A stretch of 64,000 bases of DNA from NCBI GenBank assembly GCA_021775315.1, contig JAJFIC010000091.1, positions 56,263 to 120,262 of the forward strand, read 5' to 3'. Position 1 is the first letter of the stretch; every line of letters starts with the position of its first letter. The translations under genes and the position numbers were made by a program. Below the pieces are notes generated by a model. It saw nothing but the letters and a program-made list of their open reading frames with translations, was not told where the DNA came from and did not search any database. Shown one piece after another: positions 18,464 through 27,021 of the stretch. The stretch is from Paracoccaceae bacterium (GTDB lineage Bacteria; Pseudomonadota; Alphaproteobacteria; Rhodobacterales; Rhodobacteraceae).

Positions 18464-18489
18464 AAAGGCAGTGGATGACCACTGCCTTT
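18464..18489 (+). terminator. Perfect 11-bp stem-loop between convergent genes
   Basis: AAAGGCAGTGG (18464-18474) pairs with CCACTGCCTTT (18479-18489) around the loop ATGA. It lies 8 bases after the epimerase gene and 30 bases from the end of the convergent small-protein gene. The stem ends in AAA/TTT on either side, so it can serve both directions, though the T-runs are short. Confidence 0.65.
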
Positions 18490-18519
18490 CTGAAACTATT
18501 CTGCAAAAGCAGGGTTCGC

Positions 18520-18699
18520 TTAGCGAAGCGCTGCCCAGATCACCAGAAGAGCGATCAGGGGAACGAGAACGCCGCCACCTGACGAAGATGAACCATGGTC
18601 TACCATTACTTCAGGCTCCATGATTGGTGCTGCTGGTGCGCCAGCGAAGGCGGTCGATGCTGCGAGCGAAAGAGCTGCTGCGAGAGCGATTGATTTCAT
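18520..18699 (-). CDS. Small secreted or membrane-anchored protein, Rhodobacterales type
   Basis: 59 residues. A clean signal peptide (MKSIALAAALSLAAS, cleavage after AFA) is followed by a proline/acidic segment (APIMEPEVMVD), a Ser-Gly run, and a C-terminal hydrophobic helix VLVPLIALLVIW. The ATG at 18699 was chosen because it has a perfect GGAGG site 6 bases upstream and begins the signal peptide. Similar tiny proteins are, from memory, frequent in the Roseobacter group, with no known role. The hydrophobic tail after cleavage suggests a small inner-membrane peptide facing the periplasm. Confidence 0.75.
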   Translation of the reverse strand: MKSIALAAALSLAASTAFAGAPAAPIMEPEVMVDHGSSSSGGGVLVPLIALLVIWAALR

Positions 18700-18856
18700 T
18701 GTATCCTCCAAATATTTTGCCTGCCGCATGACGGGTAAAGGTAATAACCCAGCCGCAGGCACCCAAGACTGTACCTCGTCATCATTTTTAACCCGCTATG
18801 ATTTCCAAATGCAATGCTTGTTGTCTGGAGACCAAGACAGGTTTCGTAAAATGTCG

Positions 18857-19465
18857 TTAAATTAGCAACACCTGTGTGCCCACTTTGGCCATTTCGAACA
18901 ACTCAGCAACGTGCTCGTTATAAAGTCCGATGCAACCATTGGACGATCTGCGGCCAATTTTGCGCGTGTCATTGGTGCCGTGGATACGATAGAATTTCCA
19001 AGACAGATACATTGCGTGCGTTCCAAGGGGATTGTCCTCGCCTGGGCCGATATAATCGGGCCATTCGGGATTCCTGATTTTCATGTTCGGCGTTGGCCGC
19101 CATTCCGGGCCAACCTTCTTGCGCACAATTTTGGTTCGGCCAAGCCGTGTCAGTTCTTTGGAAACCGGAACGCTGGTGGGATAAAGTTTGTAGGTTTCGC
19201 CATCTTCCGACCAGTAATGCAGCGCGCGCGAGGTGGTATCGACCAGAATCGCCCCTCTTTTGCGATTCGAAAAATACGGTTCCCAGGATTTTGAAGTGAA
19301 ACTGGATATGTTTCGGGAAACGGTGCTGGTGACCTCTTCTTCTTCGATGATCTCATCCTGAGCGAATGCGCTGGTCGAGAACCCGGTCGCAACGGCACCA
19401 ACGCCCGCAGCAACCGAGCGGTTGAAGGCGCGGCGCGTCAGAAGGGTTGGGGTGCGTTTTATCAT
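18857..19465 (-). CDS. L,D-transpeptidase (YkuD/ErfK family), Tat-type signal
   Basis: 202 residues. The N-terminus (LTRRAFNRSVAAGVGAVATG) has a twin-arginine pair and a hydrophobic stretch ending AFA, which looks like a Tat signal. The YkuD domain shows the catalytic motif HGTNDTRKIGRRSSNGCIGL, with active Cys in SNGC and His upstream. Such enzymes form 3-3 peptidoglycan cross-links or attach proteins to the wall in the periplasm. It stands alone, with a CAP-domain lipoprotein gene diverging from it. Confidence 0.9.
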   Translation of the reverse strand: MIKRTPTLLTRRAFNRSVAAGVGAVATGFSTSAFAQDEIIEEEEVTSTVSRNISSFTSKSWEPYFSNRKRGAILVDTTSRALHYWSEDGETYKLYPTSVPVSKELTRLGRTKIVRKKVGPEWRPTPNMKIRNPEWPDYIGPGEDNPLGTHAMYLSWKFYRIHGTNDTRKIGRRSSNGCIGLYNEHVAELFEMAKVGTQVLLI

Positions 19466-19622
19466 TTAAGGGTCTCCAAAAAAGGGGGATTTTGCATAAG
19501 ATATGGCCCGAAAGCCTCAGTTACAATTCAAACTCGCGTTATATTGGGCGGAATTTCCGGCTAGTGTTTGAATGGTGACACGGAACTGGTTACGACTGGT
19601 CGGGTATTTCCAGATAGATGGT

Positions 19623-20141
19623 ATGATAAAAATGACACGATCGATTGTTGCGCTGTTGGTGATTCTGATTGGCCTGACGGGTTGTTTAGGCAATTCGCCG
19701 ACATTGGGGCCAGATGGCAAGCCTTTGCCAAGCGTTTTCAGAATTGGTGGCAAGGACAAGGGCAAAATCCAGTTTCGGGTTTTGGATTCGGTCAATGCCT
19801 TACGCGTTGCCAGTGGTTTGCAGCCGGTTGAATTGTCTGCCGAACTGAATGCCGCCGCCGCGACCCATTCGCGCGACATGTCTGTGCAAAACCGCCCCTG
19901 GCATTTTGGTTCGGACGGCTCAAGCCCGATCGACCGGGTTGCGCGTACTGGCTATACTGGTCAGATGCTGGGTGAGAATATTTCGGAAACATTCGAAAGC
20001 GACGTTGAAACGCTGGCGGCCTGGATGCAGGAAGCGGCCACACGGGACGTTATTTTAAGCCCGGACGCCAAGTTCATGGGGATCAGCTGGTTTCAGGAGG
20101 CCAACGGTAAAATCTGGTGGACGCAGATTTTCGGCAGCTAA
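19623..20141 (+). CDS. CAP/SCP-domain lipoprotein
   Basis: About 172 residues. A short signal segment ends in the lipobox LTGC, so the mature protein is probably a lipoprotein. The rest is a CAP (cysteine-rich secretory protein-like) domain: LNAAAATHSRDMS, PWHFGSDGSS, GENISETF, and KFMGISWF near the end. Bacterial CAP proteins are extracytoplasmic and of unclear function. Three in-frame starts exist (19572, 19623, 19632); 19623 or 19632 leaves a normal-length signal. It converges with a second YkuD gene across a palindromic repeat. Confidence 0.82.
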   Translation: MIKMTRSIVALLVILIGLTGCLGNSPTLGPDGKPLPSVFRIGGKDKGKIQFRVLDSVNALRVASGLQPVELSAELNAAAATHSRDMSVQNRPWHFGSDGSSPIDRVARTGYTGQMLGENISETFESDVETLAAWMQEAATRDVILSPDAKFMGISWFQEANGKIWWTQIFGS

Positions 20142-20142
20142 A

Positions 20143-20185
20143 GCGCAATCCGAAAAGTGGGTACCGGTTTTCGGATAAATTGCGC
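20143..20185. repeat. Palindromic intergenic element
   Basis: GCGCAATCCGAAAA (20143-20156) is mirrored by TTTTCGG (20168-20174) and ATTGCGC (20179-20185), with the centre GTGGGTACCGG. The same design, with CCGAAAA/TTTTCGG arms around a GTGGG-ACCGG core, is, from memory, a very abundant intergenic repeat in Rhizobiales. It sits two bases after the CAP gene stop, between convergent genes, and could also act as a terminator. No second copy was seen in this window. Confidence 0.7.
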
Positions 20186-20222
20186 GCAATTAGGAGCCTG
20201 CAATCCGAAAGTGTCCGGCATA

Positions 20223-20720
20223 TTACGGCAGAATATCAATCTGCGTGCCATCCCTGACCATCGCATAGATCTTTTCGACCTCTTTGTTCGTCACGGATAT
20301 ACAGCCAGCCGTCCAATCGTCTTTGTTTTTGTCACGAACTAAATTCGGGCCGCCGTGGATGAAAATGTTTCCACCCGGACTTTTCCCCATCTTTTTGGCT
20401 TTGGCGATGTCATTGGCATTCGGATAACTGATGCCAATGCTCAGATGGTAGTTCGAGTTGGGATTGTGGCGGTCGATGAAATAGCTGCCCTCAGGCGTTC
20501 TGCCATCGCCTTCGATTTCTTTATGCCCTTGTGGCGCAAAGCCCAGTTCGACGTCGAAGGTTTTAAGGATCTCGTTGCCATGCAGCAGATACATTTTGCG
20601 GTCGGTCTTCATCACCACGACCCGCGTGACTTCGGGGCCGTTATAAGATTTGAACTTGGAACAGGCGTTCAGGCTAAGGCCAATCACCAGAACAAGAGCA
20701 AGTTTTATCGCAGTTCGCAT
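20223..20720 (-). CDS. L,D-transpeptidase lipoprotein (YkuD family)
   Basis: 165 residues. The signal peptide ends in the lipobox LNAC, so the enzyme is probably membrane-anchored. The YkuD domain includes GDGRTPEGSYFI, the catalytic-site His in FIHGGPN and the nucleophile Cys in DWTAGCIS. The role is peptidoglycan remodelling in the periplasm. Its domain is more compact than that of the Tat-type paralogue at 18857-19465, and the two are not close in sequence. Confidence 0.9.
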   Translation of the reverse strand: MRTAIKLALVLVIGLSLNACSKFKSYNGPEVTRVVVMKTDRKMYLLHGNEILKTFDVELGFAPQGHKEIEGDGRTPEGSYFIDRHNPNSNYHLSIGISYPNANDIAKAKKMGKSPGGNIFIHGGPNLVRDKNKDDWTAGCISVTNKEVEKIYAMVRDGTQIDILP

Positions 20721-20810
20721 CTGAACCTCTGACTTCGGGTTGTTTCCGGTGCCATTTTACAGCAAATCGCTAAAAATCATATAGGGTCGCGTAATTTTGA
20801 ACGATCGCGT

Positions 20811-21776
20811 CTACTTTGATTTGAAGGTGTCCCTGATATCGCGTCCGGCCCGTTTAAAGCCATCGACAATCCAGCCACCCCTAAAGAAATGCCCGACAAT
20901 GTCGGTTTTATCAAAACTGCCAGCCAACTGCGTGGCGTATTCAGGCCCGCCTTTCAAATCCTTCGCTGGCGTCTTGGCCTTGCGAAAGACGATGTCGGCG
21001 CCGTCAAATTCAATTGATTCGATTGGTTCCAGCCCGCAAAGCTGACCCAGCCGTTCCAACGTGACATCGGTGAAGCCGTGGACATGTGCAAAATGCAGCA
21101 CCTCGAACAATTTCGGCCCACCCGGACCTGCCGGAACTGTGTTGGGCACCGCGAGGGCAAGGATACCGTCGTCATTCAGGTGCGAGACCAGCCAGGTCAG
21201 TGCGGCCAACGGATCGCGCAGGTGTTCAAATACGTGAAACGAGGTGATGGCGTCAAACTTTTGGTCGCCAAGATCGGCTTGGTTCCAGGTGTTGGCGTGG
21301 ACTTTGACGCCGTAAGTATCTGTTGCGAATTTTGCGTAAACCGCGCCAGGCTCAATTCCGGTCACGTCATGGCCATGGGATTTGCATTCAGCCAAAAACT
21401 CGCCCGATCCGGATCCGAAATCGAGCAGTTTTGCGTTGTCTTTCAGAACCGGTGCCAGTCGTTCGTAACGGGCCTTGGCGTGGTCTTTGCTACGCTTCAG
21501 GTGGTATTTCGGTGGTTTTGACCCTGCCAGTTGATAATCGAAACGGTATGACAGGCGGTAATAGTCAGACAGTTCATCCTCAGTTGGCATCGGGTCGGTT
21601 CGGATCAGACCGCAATTTGAACAGATCACCGTTTTCAGCTTTTTGATCCGGCGGTCATAAACGCTAAGCGTTTGTTTGTCAGCGCTGCCACACAGGTTGC
21701 AGGGATCCTCCTGACCTTGATACGGGTATTGGGTCAAAGGGATCGCGCCCTGCAAAAGTTTAATAAATGCGCTCAT
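20811..21776 (-). CDS. Class I SAM-dependent methyltransferase with N-terminal zinc ribbon
   Basis: 321 residues. The N-terminus has two Cys pairs, CNLCG and CSNCG, of a likely zinc ribbon, typical of C-methyltransferases acting on nucleotide sugars or glycans. The SAM-binding motif LLDFGSGSGEFL, GIEPG, and the FHVFEHLRDP motif follow. The later HFAHVHGFTDVTLERL segment is also typical of this type (Methyltransf_13/23). The substrate is not known; a surface polysaccharide sugar is plausible. Transcribed alone, with a 211-base gap to the divergent HMG-CoA reductase gene. Confidence 0.78.
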   Translation of the reverse strand: MSAFIKLLQGAIPLTQYPYQGQEDPCNLCGSADKQTLSVYDRRIKKLKTVICSNCGLIRTDPMPTEDELSDYYRLSYRFDYQLAGSKPPKYHLKRSKDHAKARYERLAPVLKDNAKLLDFGSGSGEFLAECKSHGHDVTGIEPGAVYAKFATDTYGVKVHANTWNQADLGDQKFDAITSFHVFEHLRDPLAALTWLVSHLNDDGILALAVPNTVPAGPGGPKLFEVLHFAHVHGFTDVTLERLGQLCGLEPIESIEFDGADIVFRKAKTPAKDLKGGPEYATQLAGSFDKTDIVGHFFRGGWIVDGFKRAGRDIRDTFKSK

Positions 21777-21987
21777 TTTTTATCTTTTCCGAATTTTCTT
21801 GAATGGCCTGTGCGTAGGTCTGTTTAATGTGCCCGCGTTCAGGGGCGATGTTGCGGCGCAAAATAGCGATCTTGATTGAAATTGAATAGGGGCTTGTTAA
21901 CAACTGCGCGAGGTGTTGCCGGATCGCGCACTTGACTTGACTGGCGTGGCGGATTCCACTTGGCCCAGTTTCTTGAAAGGCGCGAAA

Positions 21988-23247
21988 ATGACTGGTTCCA
22001 GACTTCCCGGATTTCACAATTTGGACCGCTTGGCGCGATTGGCGGCGGTGGCAGAGGCCTCGAGCCTGACTGCGGCGGAATTGGATCGATTCGCTGCGGC
22101 CAGCGCTGCCGAAGGCGATCTTGCTGACAACCTGTCGGAAAACGTCATTGGCGTGATGTCGGTGCCTTTGGGCATTGCCACGAATCTGGTGGTCGATGGG
22201 CAGGACGTTCTTATCCCTATGGCGACCGAGGAAAGCAGCGTTATCGCGGCCGTTTGCAATGGCGCGAAGGCCTGTCGGAAAAGCGGCGGTGTAACAACGT
22301 CTGCGGACGACCCCTGCATGATCGCACAGGTGCAGGTGCTTGGGTTAAGTGATCCGGTGGGTGCGCGTGCCGTGTTGTATCAGCGCGCCGACGAAATTGG
22401 CGCGCTTTGCAATGCGTGTGATCCGGTTCTGGTTGGTCTTGGCGGTGGTTTTCGCGGGATCGAGGTTCGAGTGATTGACGATATGCTGGTTTTGCATCTG
22501 ATCATAGACGTGCGCGACGCGATGGGCGCGAACGCGGTCAACACGATGGCCGAAAAGATCGCGCCGGATATTGAACGCTGGACGGGTGGCACAGTTGGGC
22601 TGCGTATCCTGTCAAATCTGGCGGATCGGCGGTTGGTGCGGGCGCGAGCGGTCTGGCCTGCCTCAATCCTCGGTGCGGATGTGGTTAACGGCATGCTGGC
22701 GGCCTATCGGTTTGCCGCAGTTGATCCCTACCGCGCCGCCACCCACAACAAGGGCATAATGAACGGCATCTGCGCGGTGGGTTTGGCGACGGGCAATGAT
22801 ACACGCGCGCTTGAGGCTGGGGCGCATGCTTTTGCGGCCCAAGGTGGGTATAGTCCGTTGACCAAATGGGGTGTGACGGCGGATGGCGATTTGTCCGGTG
22901 TGATCGAAATACCAATGCCGGTCGGTATTGTTGGCGGGGCCACAAGGGCGCATCCAACCGCGCAAATGGGGTTAAAGATCATGGCGGCTGACACGGCGGA
23001 TCGGTTGGCGCGGGTTATGGCAGCGGTCGGCCTTGTGCAGAACTTTTCAGCTATGCGCGCATTGGCGACCGAGGGTATTCAACGCGGTCATATAGGTCTG
23101 CATGCCCGCAACGTGGCGATTGCAGCGGGGGCCGAAGGGGTCGAAATTGATGCGGTGGCGGCGGTGATGGTCGCCAGCGGTGCGGTAGGTCAGGAACGCG
23201 CGGAACAGGAATTGCAGAAAATGCGGTCCGGAAAGTCAGAGGGTTAA
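21988..23247 (+). CDS. Hydroxymethylglutaryl-CoA reductase, class II
   Basis: 419 residues. Class II HMGR motifs are all visible: ENVIGVMSVPLG, MATEESSVIAA with catalytic Glu81, DVRDAMGANAVNTMAE, HNKGIMNGI with the catalytic Lys, MPVGIVGGATR, and the C-terminal GHIGLHARNVA with the catalytic His. The class includes both catabolic NAD-dependent forms and biosynthetic forms, and the sequence alone does not tell which. No other mevalonate gene is near; a nitroreductase gene follows after 2 bases. The ATG at 21988 gives the usual N-terminus, while the frame is open to 21913. Confidence 0.9.
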   Translation: MTGSRLPGFHNLDRLARLAAVAEASSLTAAELDRFAAASAAEGDLADNLSENVIGVMSVPLGIATNLVVDGQDVLIPMATEESSVIAAVCNGAKACRKSGGVTTSADDPCMIAQVQVLGLSDPVGARAVLYQRADEIGALCNACDPVLVGLGGGFRGIEVRVIDDMLVLHLIIDVRDAMGANAVNTMAEKIAPDIERWTGGTVGLRILSNLADRRLVRARAVWPASILGADVVNGMLAAYRFAAVDPYRAATHNKGIMNGICAVGLATGNDTRALEAGAHAFAAQGGYSPLTKWGVTADGDLSGVIEIPMPVGIVGGATRAHPTAQMGLKIMAADTADRLARVMAAVGLVQNFSAMRALATEGIQRGHIGLHARNVAIAAGAEGVEIDAVAAVMVASGAVGQERAEQELQKMRSGKSEG

Positions 23248-23249
23248 GG

Positions 23250-23942
23250 ATGTTTTCAAAGGACAATCTGGAATATGCGCCGATCCCGTTGCCCGACCGG
23301 ATGGATTTAAGCGACGATGATATGACCAAAGCAGTAGCGGCATTCTATGACGTAATGCGGCGGCGCCATACGGTGCGGGATTTTTCCGACCGCCCGGTCA
23401 AGCGCGAAATAATCGAAGAATGCGTGCGCACCGCTGGCACCGCGCCAAGTGGTGCCAACCATCAGCCTTGGGCCTTTGTCGCGATCTCGCAGCCCGCAAT
23501 GAAGCGCCGCATCCGCGAGCAGGCGGAAGAGGAAGAAAGACGTTTCTACGCAGGTGGGGGTGGTGATGAATGGCTAAAGGCGTTGGAACCGATCGGAACC
23601 AATGACGACAAACCGCATCTTGAAGTCGCGCCGTGGCTGATCGTGGTATTCGCCCAGCGTTGGGGGCTGTTTGGCGATGGCACGCGGTTCAAGAATTATT
23701 ACGTGCCGGAAAGCGTCGGGATCGCCACCGGGTTTCTGATTGCAGCATTGCATCACGCAGGGCTGGTCGCGCTTACCCACACGCCCAATCCGATGAAGTT
23801 TTTGGCCCCGGCTTTAGGGCGGCCTGCTGGTGAAAAACCGGTGATGATTCTGGCCGTGGGTCACCCTGCTGCCGATGCAACCGTGCCTGCGGTCGCCAAG
23901 GTGAAAAAACCCTTGGGCGAGATTTTACAGGTTCTGGAATAG
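23250..23942 (+). CDS. Nitroreductase-family flavoprotein
   Basis: 230 residues. The FMN-binding motif RRRHTVRDFS, the APSGANHQPWAF segment, and the late GLVALTHTPNPMKFL segment match the nitroreductase superfamily, in particular the iodotyrosine-deiodinase-like subgroup. The true substrate is unknown. It begins 2 bases after the HMG-CoA reductase gene and is surely co-transcribed. It converges with the DEAD-box helicase gene. Confidence 0.85.
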   Translation: MFSKDNLEYAPIPLPDRMDLSDDDMTKAVAAFYDVMRRRHTVRDFSDRPVKREIIEECVRTAGTAPSGANHQPWAFVAISQPAMKRRIREQAEEEERRFYAGGGGDEWLKALEPIGTNDDKPHLEVAPWLIVVFAQRWGLFGDGTRFKNYYVPESVGIATGFLIAALHHAGLVALTHTPNPMKFLAPALGRPAGEKPVMILAVGHPAADATVPAVAKVKKPLGEILQVLE

Positions 23943-23967
23943 GTCGCGCCGTTGCGGGCCTTCGGCG

Positions 23968-25926
23968 CTATTTCCTGTCGCGCTTCTTGCCCGATTTTCC
24001 ACCCTGTTCCTGCTTTGCCGTCGCTGCTGCGGCGGCGCGGGCGCGGTTCTTTTTGCTGGATGGCTTGCCGGTTGGTGTTGGGGTTTTAGGGCCGGGTTTT
24101 GGCTTTGCGCCATCAGGTTTGTGCCGCGCTTTGTAAGGTTTAACGCCTTCCGGTGTCGCCCGCTCGGGCTTTGGGGATTTGTCCCACTTGCTGCCTTGCC
24201 CTGATGGCTTGGGCTTTTTCTGGCGTGGCGATGGGTCATCGTTCCAGTCCACCGGTTTAGTGCTTGCCGCATGGCGCGGGCCTTGCCCATCTGGGCGCGG
24301 TTTGCGATCGCGTTTTTTTGCAGCAAACGCAGGTCGGGGCGAATTTGCGACTGCCGGTGGCTTATCCAGTTGGATCAGCGTGGACTCGCCTTCGACGATC
24401 ATACTTTTGCCGATGCTTTTGACAAATTTCGATAAGCTGGCCTTGCGAATTTCGATAAAGCTTTCGGTTGCCTGAATCCTGATCGCGCCAATGTCGTCTT
24501 TGGTAATGTTGCCCGCCTTGCACAGCATAGGCAGCAATCGGCGTGGCTCGGCATTGGTTTTGTGACCACCGGACAGGGAAAACCAGACGCTTGGGCCGAA
24601 TTCTGCGCGTGGTTGCGGCGCACCTGCACCACCTGAGGGGGCCAGTTCTTCCGGGGCGGATTGGCGGGAATTGAACAGCCGCAGAAATGCCGTGGCGATT
24701 TGTTCGGACGAGAATTTTTCGGTCAGTTTGCTGGCTGATTCCACTTCTGCCGGAGTGTTTTCCTGCGTCCAGATCGGATCGGACAGCAAGCGTTCCTCGT
24801 CGCGTTTGATGACGGCCTCGGCGGAGGGTGCGTCGCTCCAGTCTGAGGCGACTTTGCCAGCCCTTAACAGGCTTTCCGCCTTGCGTCGTGATTTTGGCGG
24901 CACGATCAGAACGCTGACACCTTTGCGCCCGGCGCGCCCGGTCCGGCCCGACCGATGCAGCATGGTTTCCGCGTTCGATGGCAGTTCGGCGTGAATGACC
25001 AGTTCGAGATTTGGCAAATCAATGCCGCGTGCCGCAACATCTGTGGCGATACAGACGCGCGCGCGGCCATCGCGCATGGCTTGCAGCGCGTGGGTCCGTT
25101 CGTTTTGCGTCAGCTCGCCCGATAGGGCCACAACCGAAAAGCCGCGATTGGAAAAACGGGTGGTCAGGCGGTTGACCATTGCGCGTGTGTTGCAAAACAC
25201 CAGCGCATTTGGCGCCTCGTAATACCTGAGCACGTTGATGATCGCGTTTTCGCCGTCGCGTGCGGATACGTTCATCGCCCGGTATTCAATATCGGCGTGT
25301 TGATCATTCTCGCTGGTCGTTACGATCCGAACCGCGTCTTTTTGATAGTTTTTGGCAAGGTTCACGATTGAACGCGGAACTGTGGCGGAAAACATCAGGG
25401 TGCGGCGGTTTTCAGGCGCTTCGCCCAGAATAAATTCCAGATCCTCGCGAAAACCCAGATCCAGCATTTCGTCAGCCTCGTCCAGCACGACGGCCCTTAG
25501 ACCGGTCATGTTAAGTGAGCCGCGCATGATATGGTCGCGCAAACGTCCCGGTGTCGCCACGACGATATGCGCCCCGCGATCCAGCGCGCGCCGTTCATCG
25601 CGCATGTCCATGCCGCCAACACAGGATGCAACGCTGGCACCGGTGTTGGCAAACAGCCATGCAAGTTCGCGTTTCACCTGCATTGCCAATTCGCGGGTTG
25701 GCGCGATAACCAAAGCAAGCGGCGCGTTGGCGTGGTCGAATTTTTCCGCGTCCCCCAGCAGCGTCGGGGCGATTGCCAGACCAAAGCCGACAGTTTTACC
25801 CGAACCGGTCTGGGCAGAAACCAGAAGGTCGGAATGGCCGAGGTCGGGATCGGTCACGGCCACTTGCACAGGGGTCAGATCGGTGTATCCACGGGATTTC
25901 AGGGCGTCAGCAAGGGCTTGTTTCAC
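23968..25926 (-). CDS. DEAD-box RNA helicase, DbpA/CsdA-like, with basic Pro-Lys tail
   Basis: About 652 residues from the chosen GTG. Helicase motifs in order: Q-motif region (LTPVQVAV), SAQTGSGKT, PTRELA, TPGRL, DEAD, SAT, and HRSGRTGRAGR. A DbpA-type RNA-binding domain follows (IGAIRIQATESFIEI), then about 130 residues very rich in Lys, Pro, Arg and Gly, likely disordered and RNA-binding. Role: RNA remodelling, perhaps ribosome assembly or cold adaptation. The frame is open to an ATG at 26073, but the extra 49 residues look non-coding. The GTG at 25926 starts KQALADALKSRGY, where homologues usually begin. Confidence 0.9.
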   Translation of the reverse strand: MKQALADALKSRGYTDLTPVQVAVTDPDLGHSDLLVSAQTGSGKTVGFGLAIAPTLLGDAEKFDHANAPLALVIAPTRELAMQVKRELAWLFANTGASVASCVGGMDMRDERRALDRGAHIVVATPGRLRDHIMRGSLNMTGLRAVVLDEADEMLDLGFREDLEFILGEAPENRRTLMFSATVPRSIVNLAKNYQKDAVRIVTTSENDQHADIEYRAMNVSARDGENAIINVLRYYEAPNALVFCNTRAMVNRLTTRFSNRGFSVVALSGELTQNERTHALQAMRDGRARVCIATDVAARGIDLPNLELVIHAELPSNAETMLHRSGRTGRAGRKGVSVLIVPPKSRRKAESLLRAGKVASDWSDAPSAEAVIKRDEERLLSDPIWTQENTPAEVESASKLTEKFSSEQIATAFLRLFNSRQSAPEELAPSGGAGAPQPRAEFGPSVWFSLSGGHKTNAEPRRLLPMLCKAGNITKDDIGAIRIQATESFIEIRKASLSKFVKSIGKSMIVEGESTLIQLDKPPAVANSPRPAFAAKKRDRKPRPDGQGPRHAASTKPVDWNDDPSPRQKKPKPSGQGSKWDKSPKPERATPEGVKPYKARHKPDGAKPKPGPKTPTPTGKPSSKKNRARAAAAATAKQEQGGKSGKKRDRK

Positions 25927-26118
25927 GATAAACTTTTCGGTTGTTGCGTTGGGGTGGGCGGGAATGGCGAGCGCATTGCCTGCAACAGACCCGCAAAAAG
26001 CGGTCAGTCGACGGCACCTAGTTGGTTTACGCACGAAAGTATAGGGCGTTGTTACCGCAGGGGGCTTGCGCACGCAGCGGTGTTGCTATCTGCGTTGCTG
26101 CACAAGCAATCCCTGCGA

Positions 26119-26955
26119 CTATTTTGCGGTTTCAGTCATCACGCAATTGCCAGGTTTGCCGACATTGACTTTATATGCCCCTGCTCCGGCGTGGTTCATC
26201 ACCCGGATCGCCAGTATATAGCGCCCGGCCGCGATGTTGCCGCCGAATTTGAACTGAGGCGTATCAACACCGGACCGTTCCACCAGACCGCCATCCGAGG
26301 CGCGAATCAGGTCGGCAACCAGATTAAGGGACGATTTGGATTTGATCGCGAGTTTTCCGCCGGGATGGTTGAAGGTGTAGAAATCATAATCCCCCTTGGA
26401 AACCGCGCCATTGATCCGACAATTATAAGGGACCAAAGCCGCACTGGCATTTTGCCCGCCCGCGTCACCGCCGGGTACAGTCCCGGATTGTGGTTGGTGG
26501 GGCTTGGCCGGTTTGCTGGTGCCCCCGGTGATCGTGCCGGACCCTGAGACTTTCAGTTTTGCAGATGCCACGCCCTTAACCGCAAAAGAAAATGTACCCG
26601 AGCAGGCTTTGGCATAACACCCGATGAAAAACCCGTAGTCACAGCCAAGTTCATGTGCGGGCGCGGCACTTGAATAGACCGGCGATTCACTGAGGTCGTA
26701 AATCCCGGCGTAATGCGATAGTTTCCCATTCTTTTTTGCCACAGCGCATCGCTTTATGCCGATGGAGGCGTGACCGTTCCCTTTGGCCCAATAACTGTAT
26801 TGGCCTGAATTTTTGGGCAGTCGAACAGAAAAACTGATGGTTTCATCTTTGCCCAACTGAAATTCTTGGCTGATTTGACCGGCGGCAACGGCCCCGGGAA
26901 CCAGCAGGCAGGACAGGGCGAAGATGGCGGTTTTTGCAGTGAAAGATTTTGGCAT
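26119..26955 (-). CDS. Secreted protein of unknown function, PPC-like C-terminal domain
   Basis: 278 residues. A signal peptide (cleavage after AVA near residue 24) is followed by a beta-rich domain with five Cys, a Gly/Pro/Lys linker around residues 140-170, and a C-terminal domain. The C-terminal domain (VSKGDYDFYTFNHPGGKL, IAAGRYILAI) resembles bacterial pre-peptidase C-terminal domains, which are adhesive or folding modules of secreted proteins. No catalytic motif was seen. Exported to the periplasm or beyond. A second secreted protein gene lies just upstream on the same strand. Confidence 0.6.
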   Translation of the reverse strand: MPKSFTAKTAIFALSCLLVPGAVAAGQISQEFQLGKDETISFSVRLPKNSGQYSYWAKGNGHASIGIKRCAVAKKNGKLSHYAGIYDLSESPVYSSAAPAHELGCDYGFFIGCYAKACSGTFSFAVKGVASAKLKVSGSGTITGGTSKPAKPHQPQSGTVPGGDAGGQNASAALVPYNCRINGAVSKGDYDFYTFNHPGGKLAIKSKSSLNLVADLIRASDGGLVERSGVDTPQFKFGGNIAAGRYILAIRVMNHAGAGAYKVNVGKPGNCVMTETAK

Positions 26956-27021
26956 CTCGTTTACTCCAAACTACAGGGTTACAAGGTGATCTGAAGGCCC
27001 AGACCACCGTTTACAGTAAGG

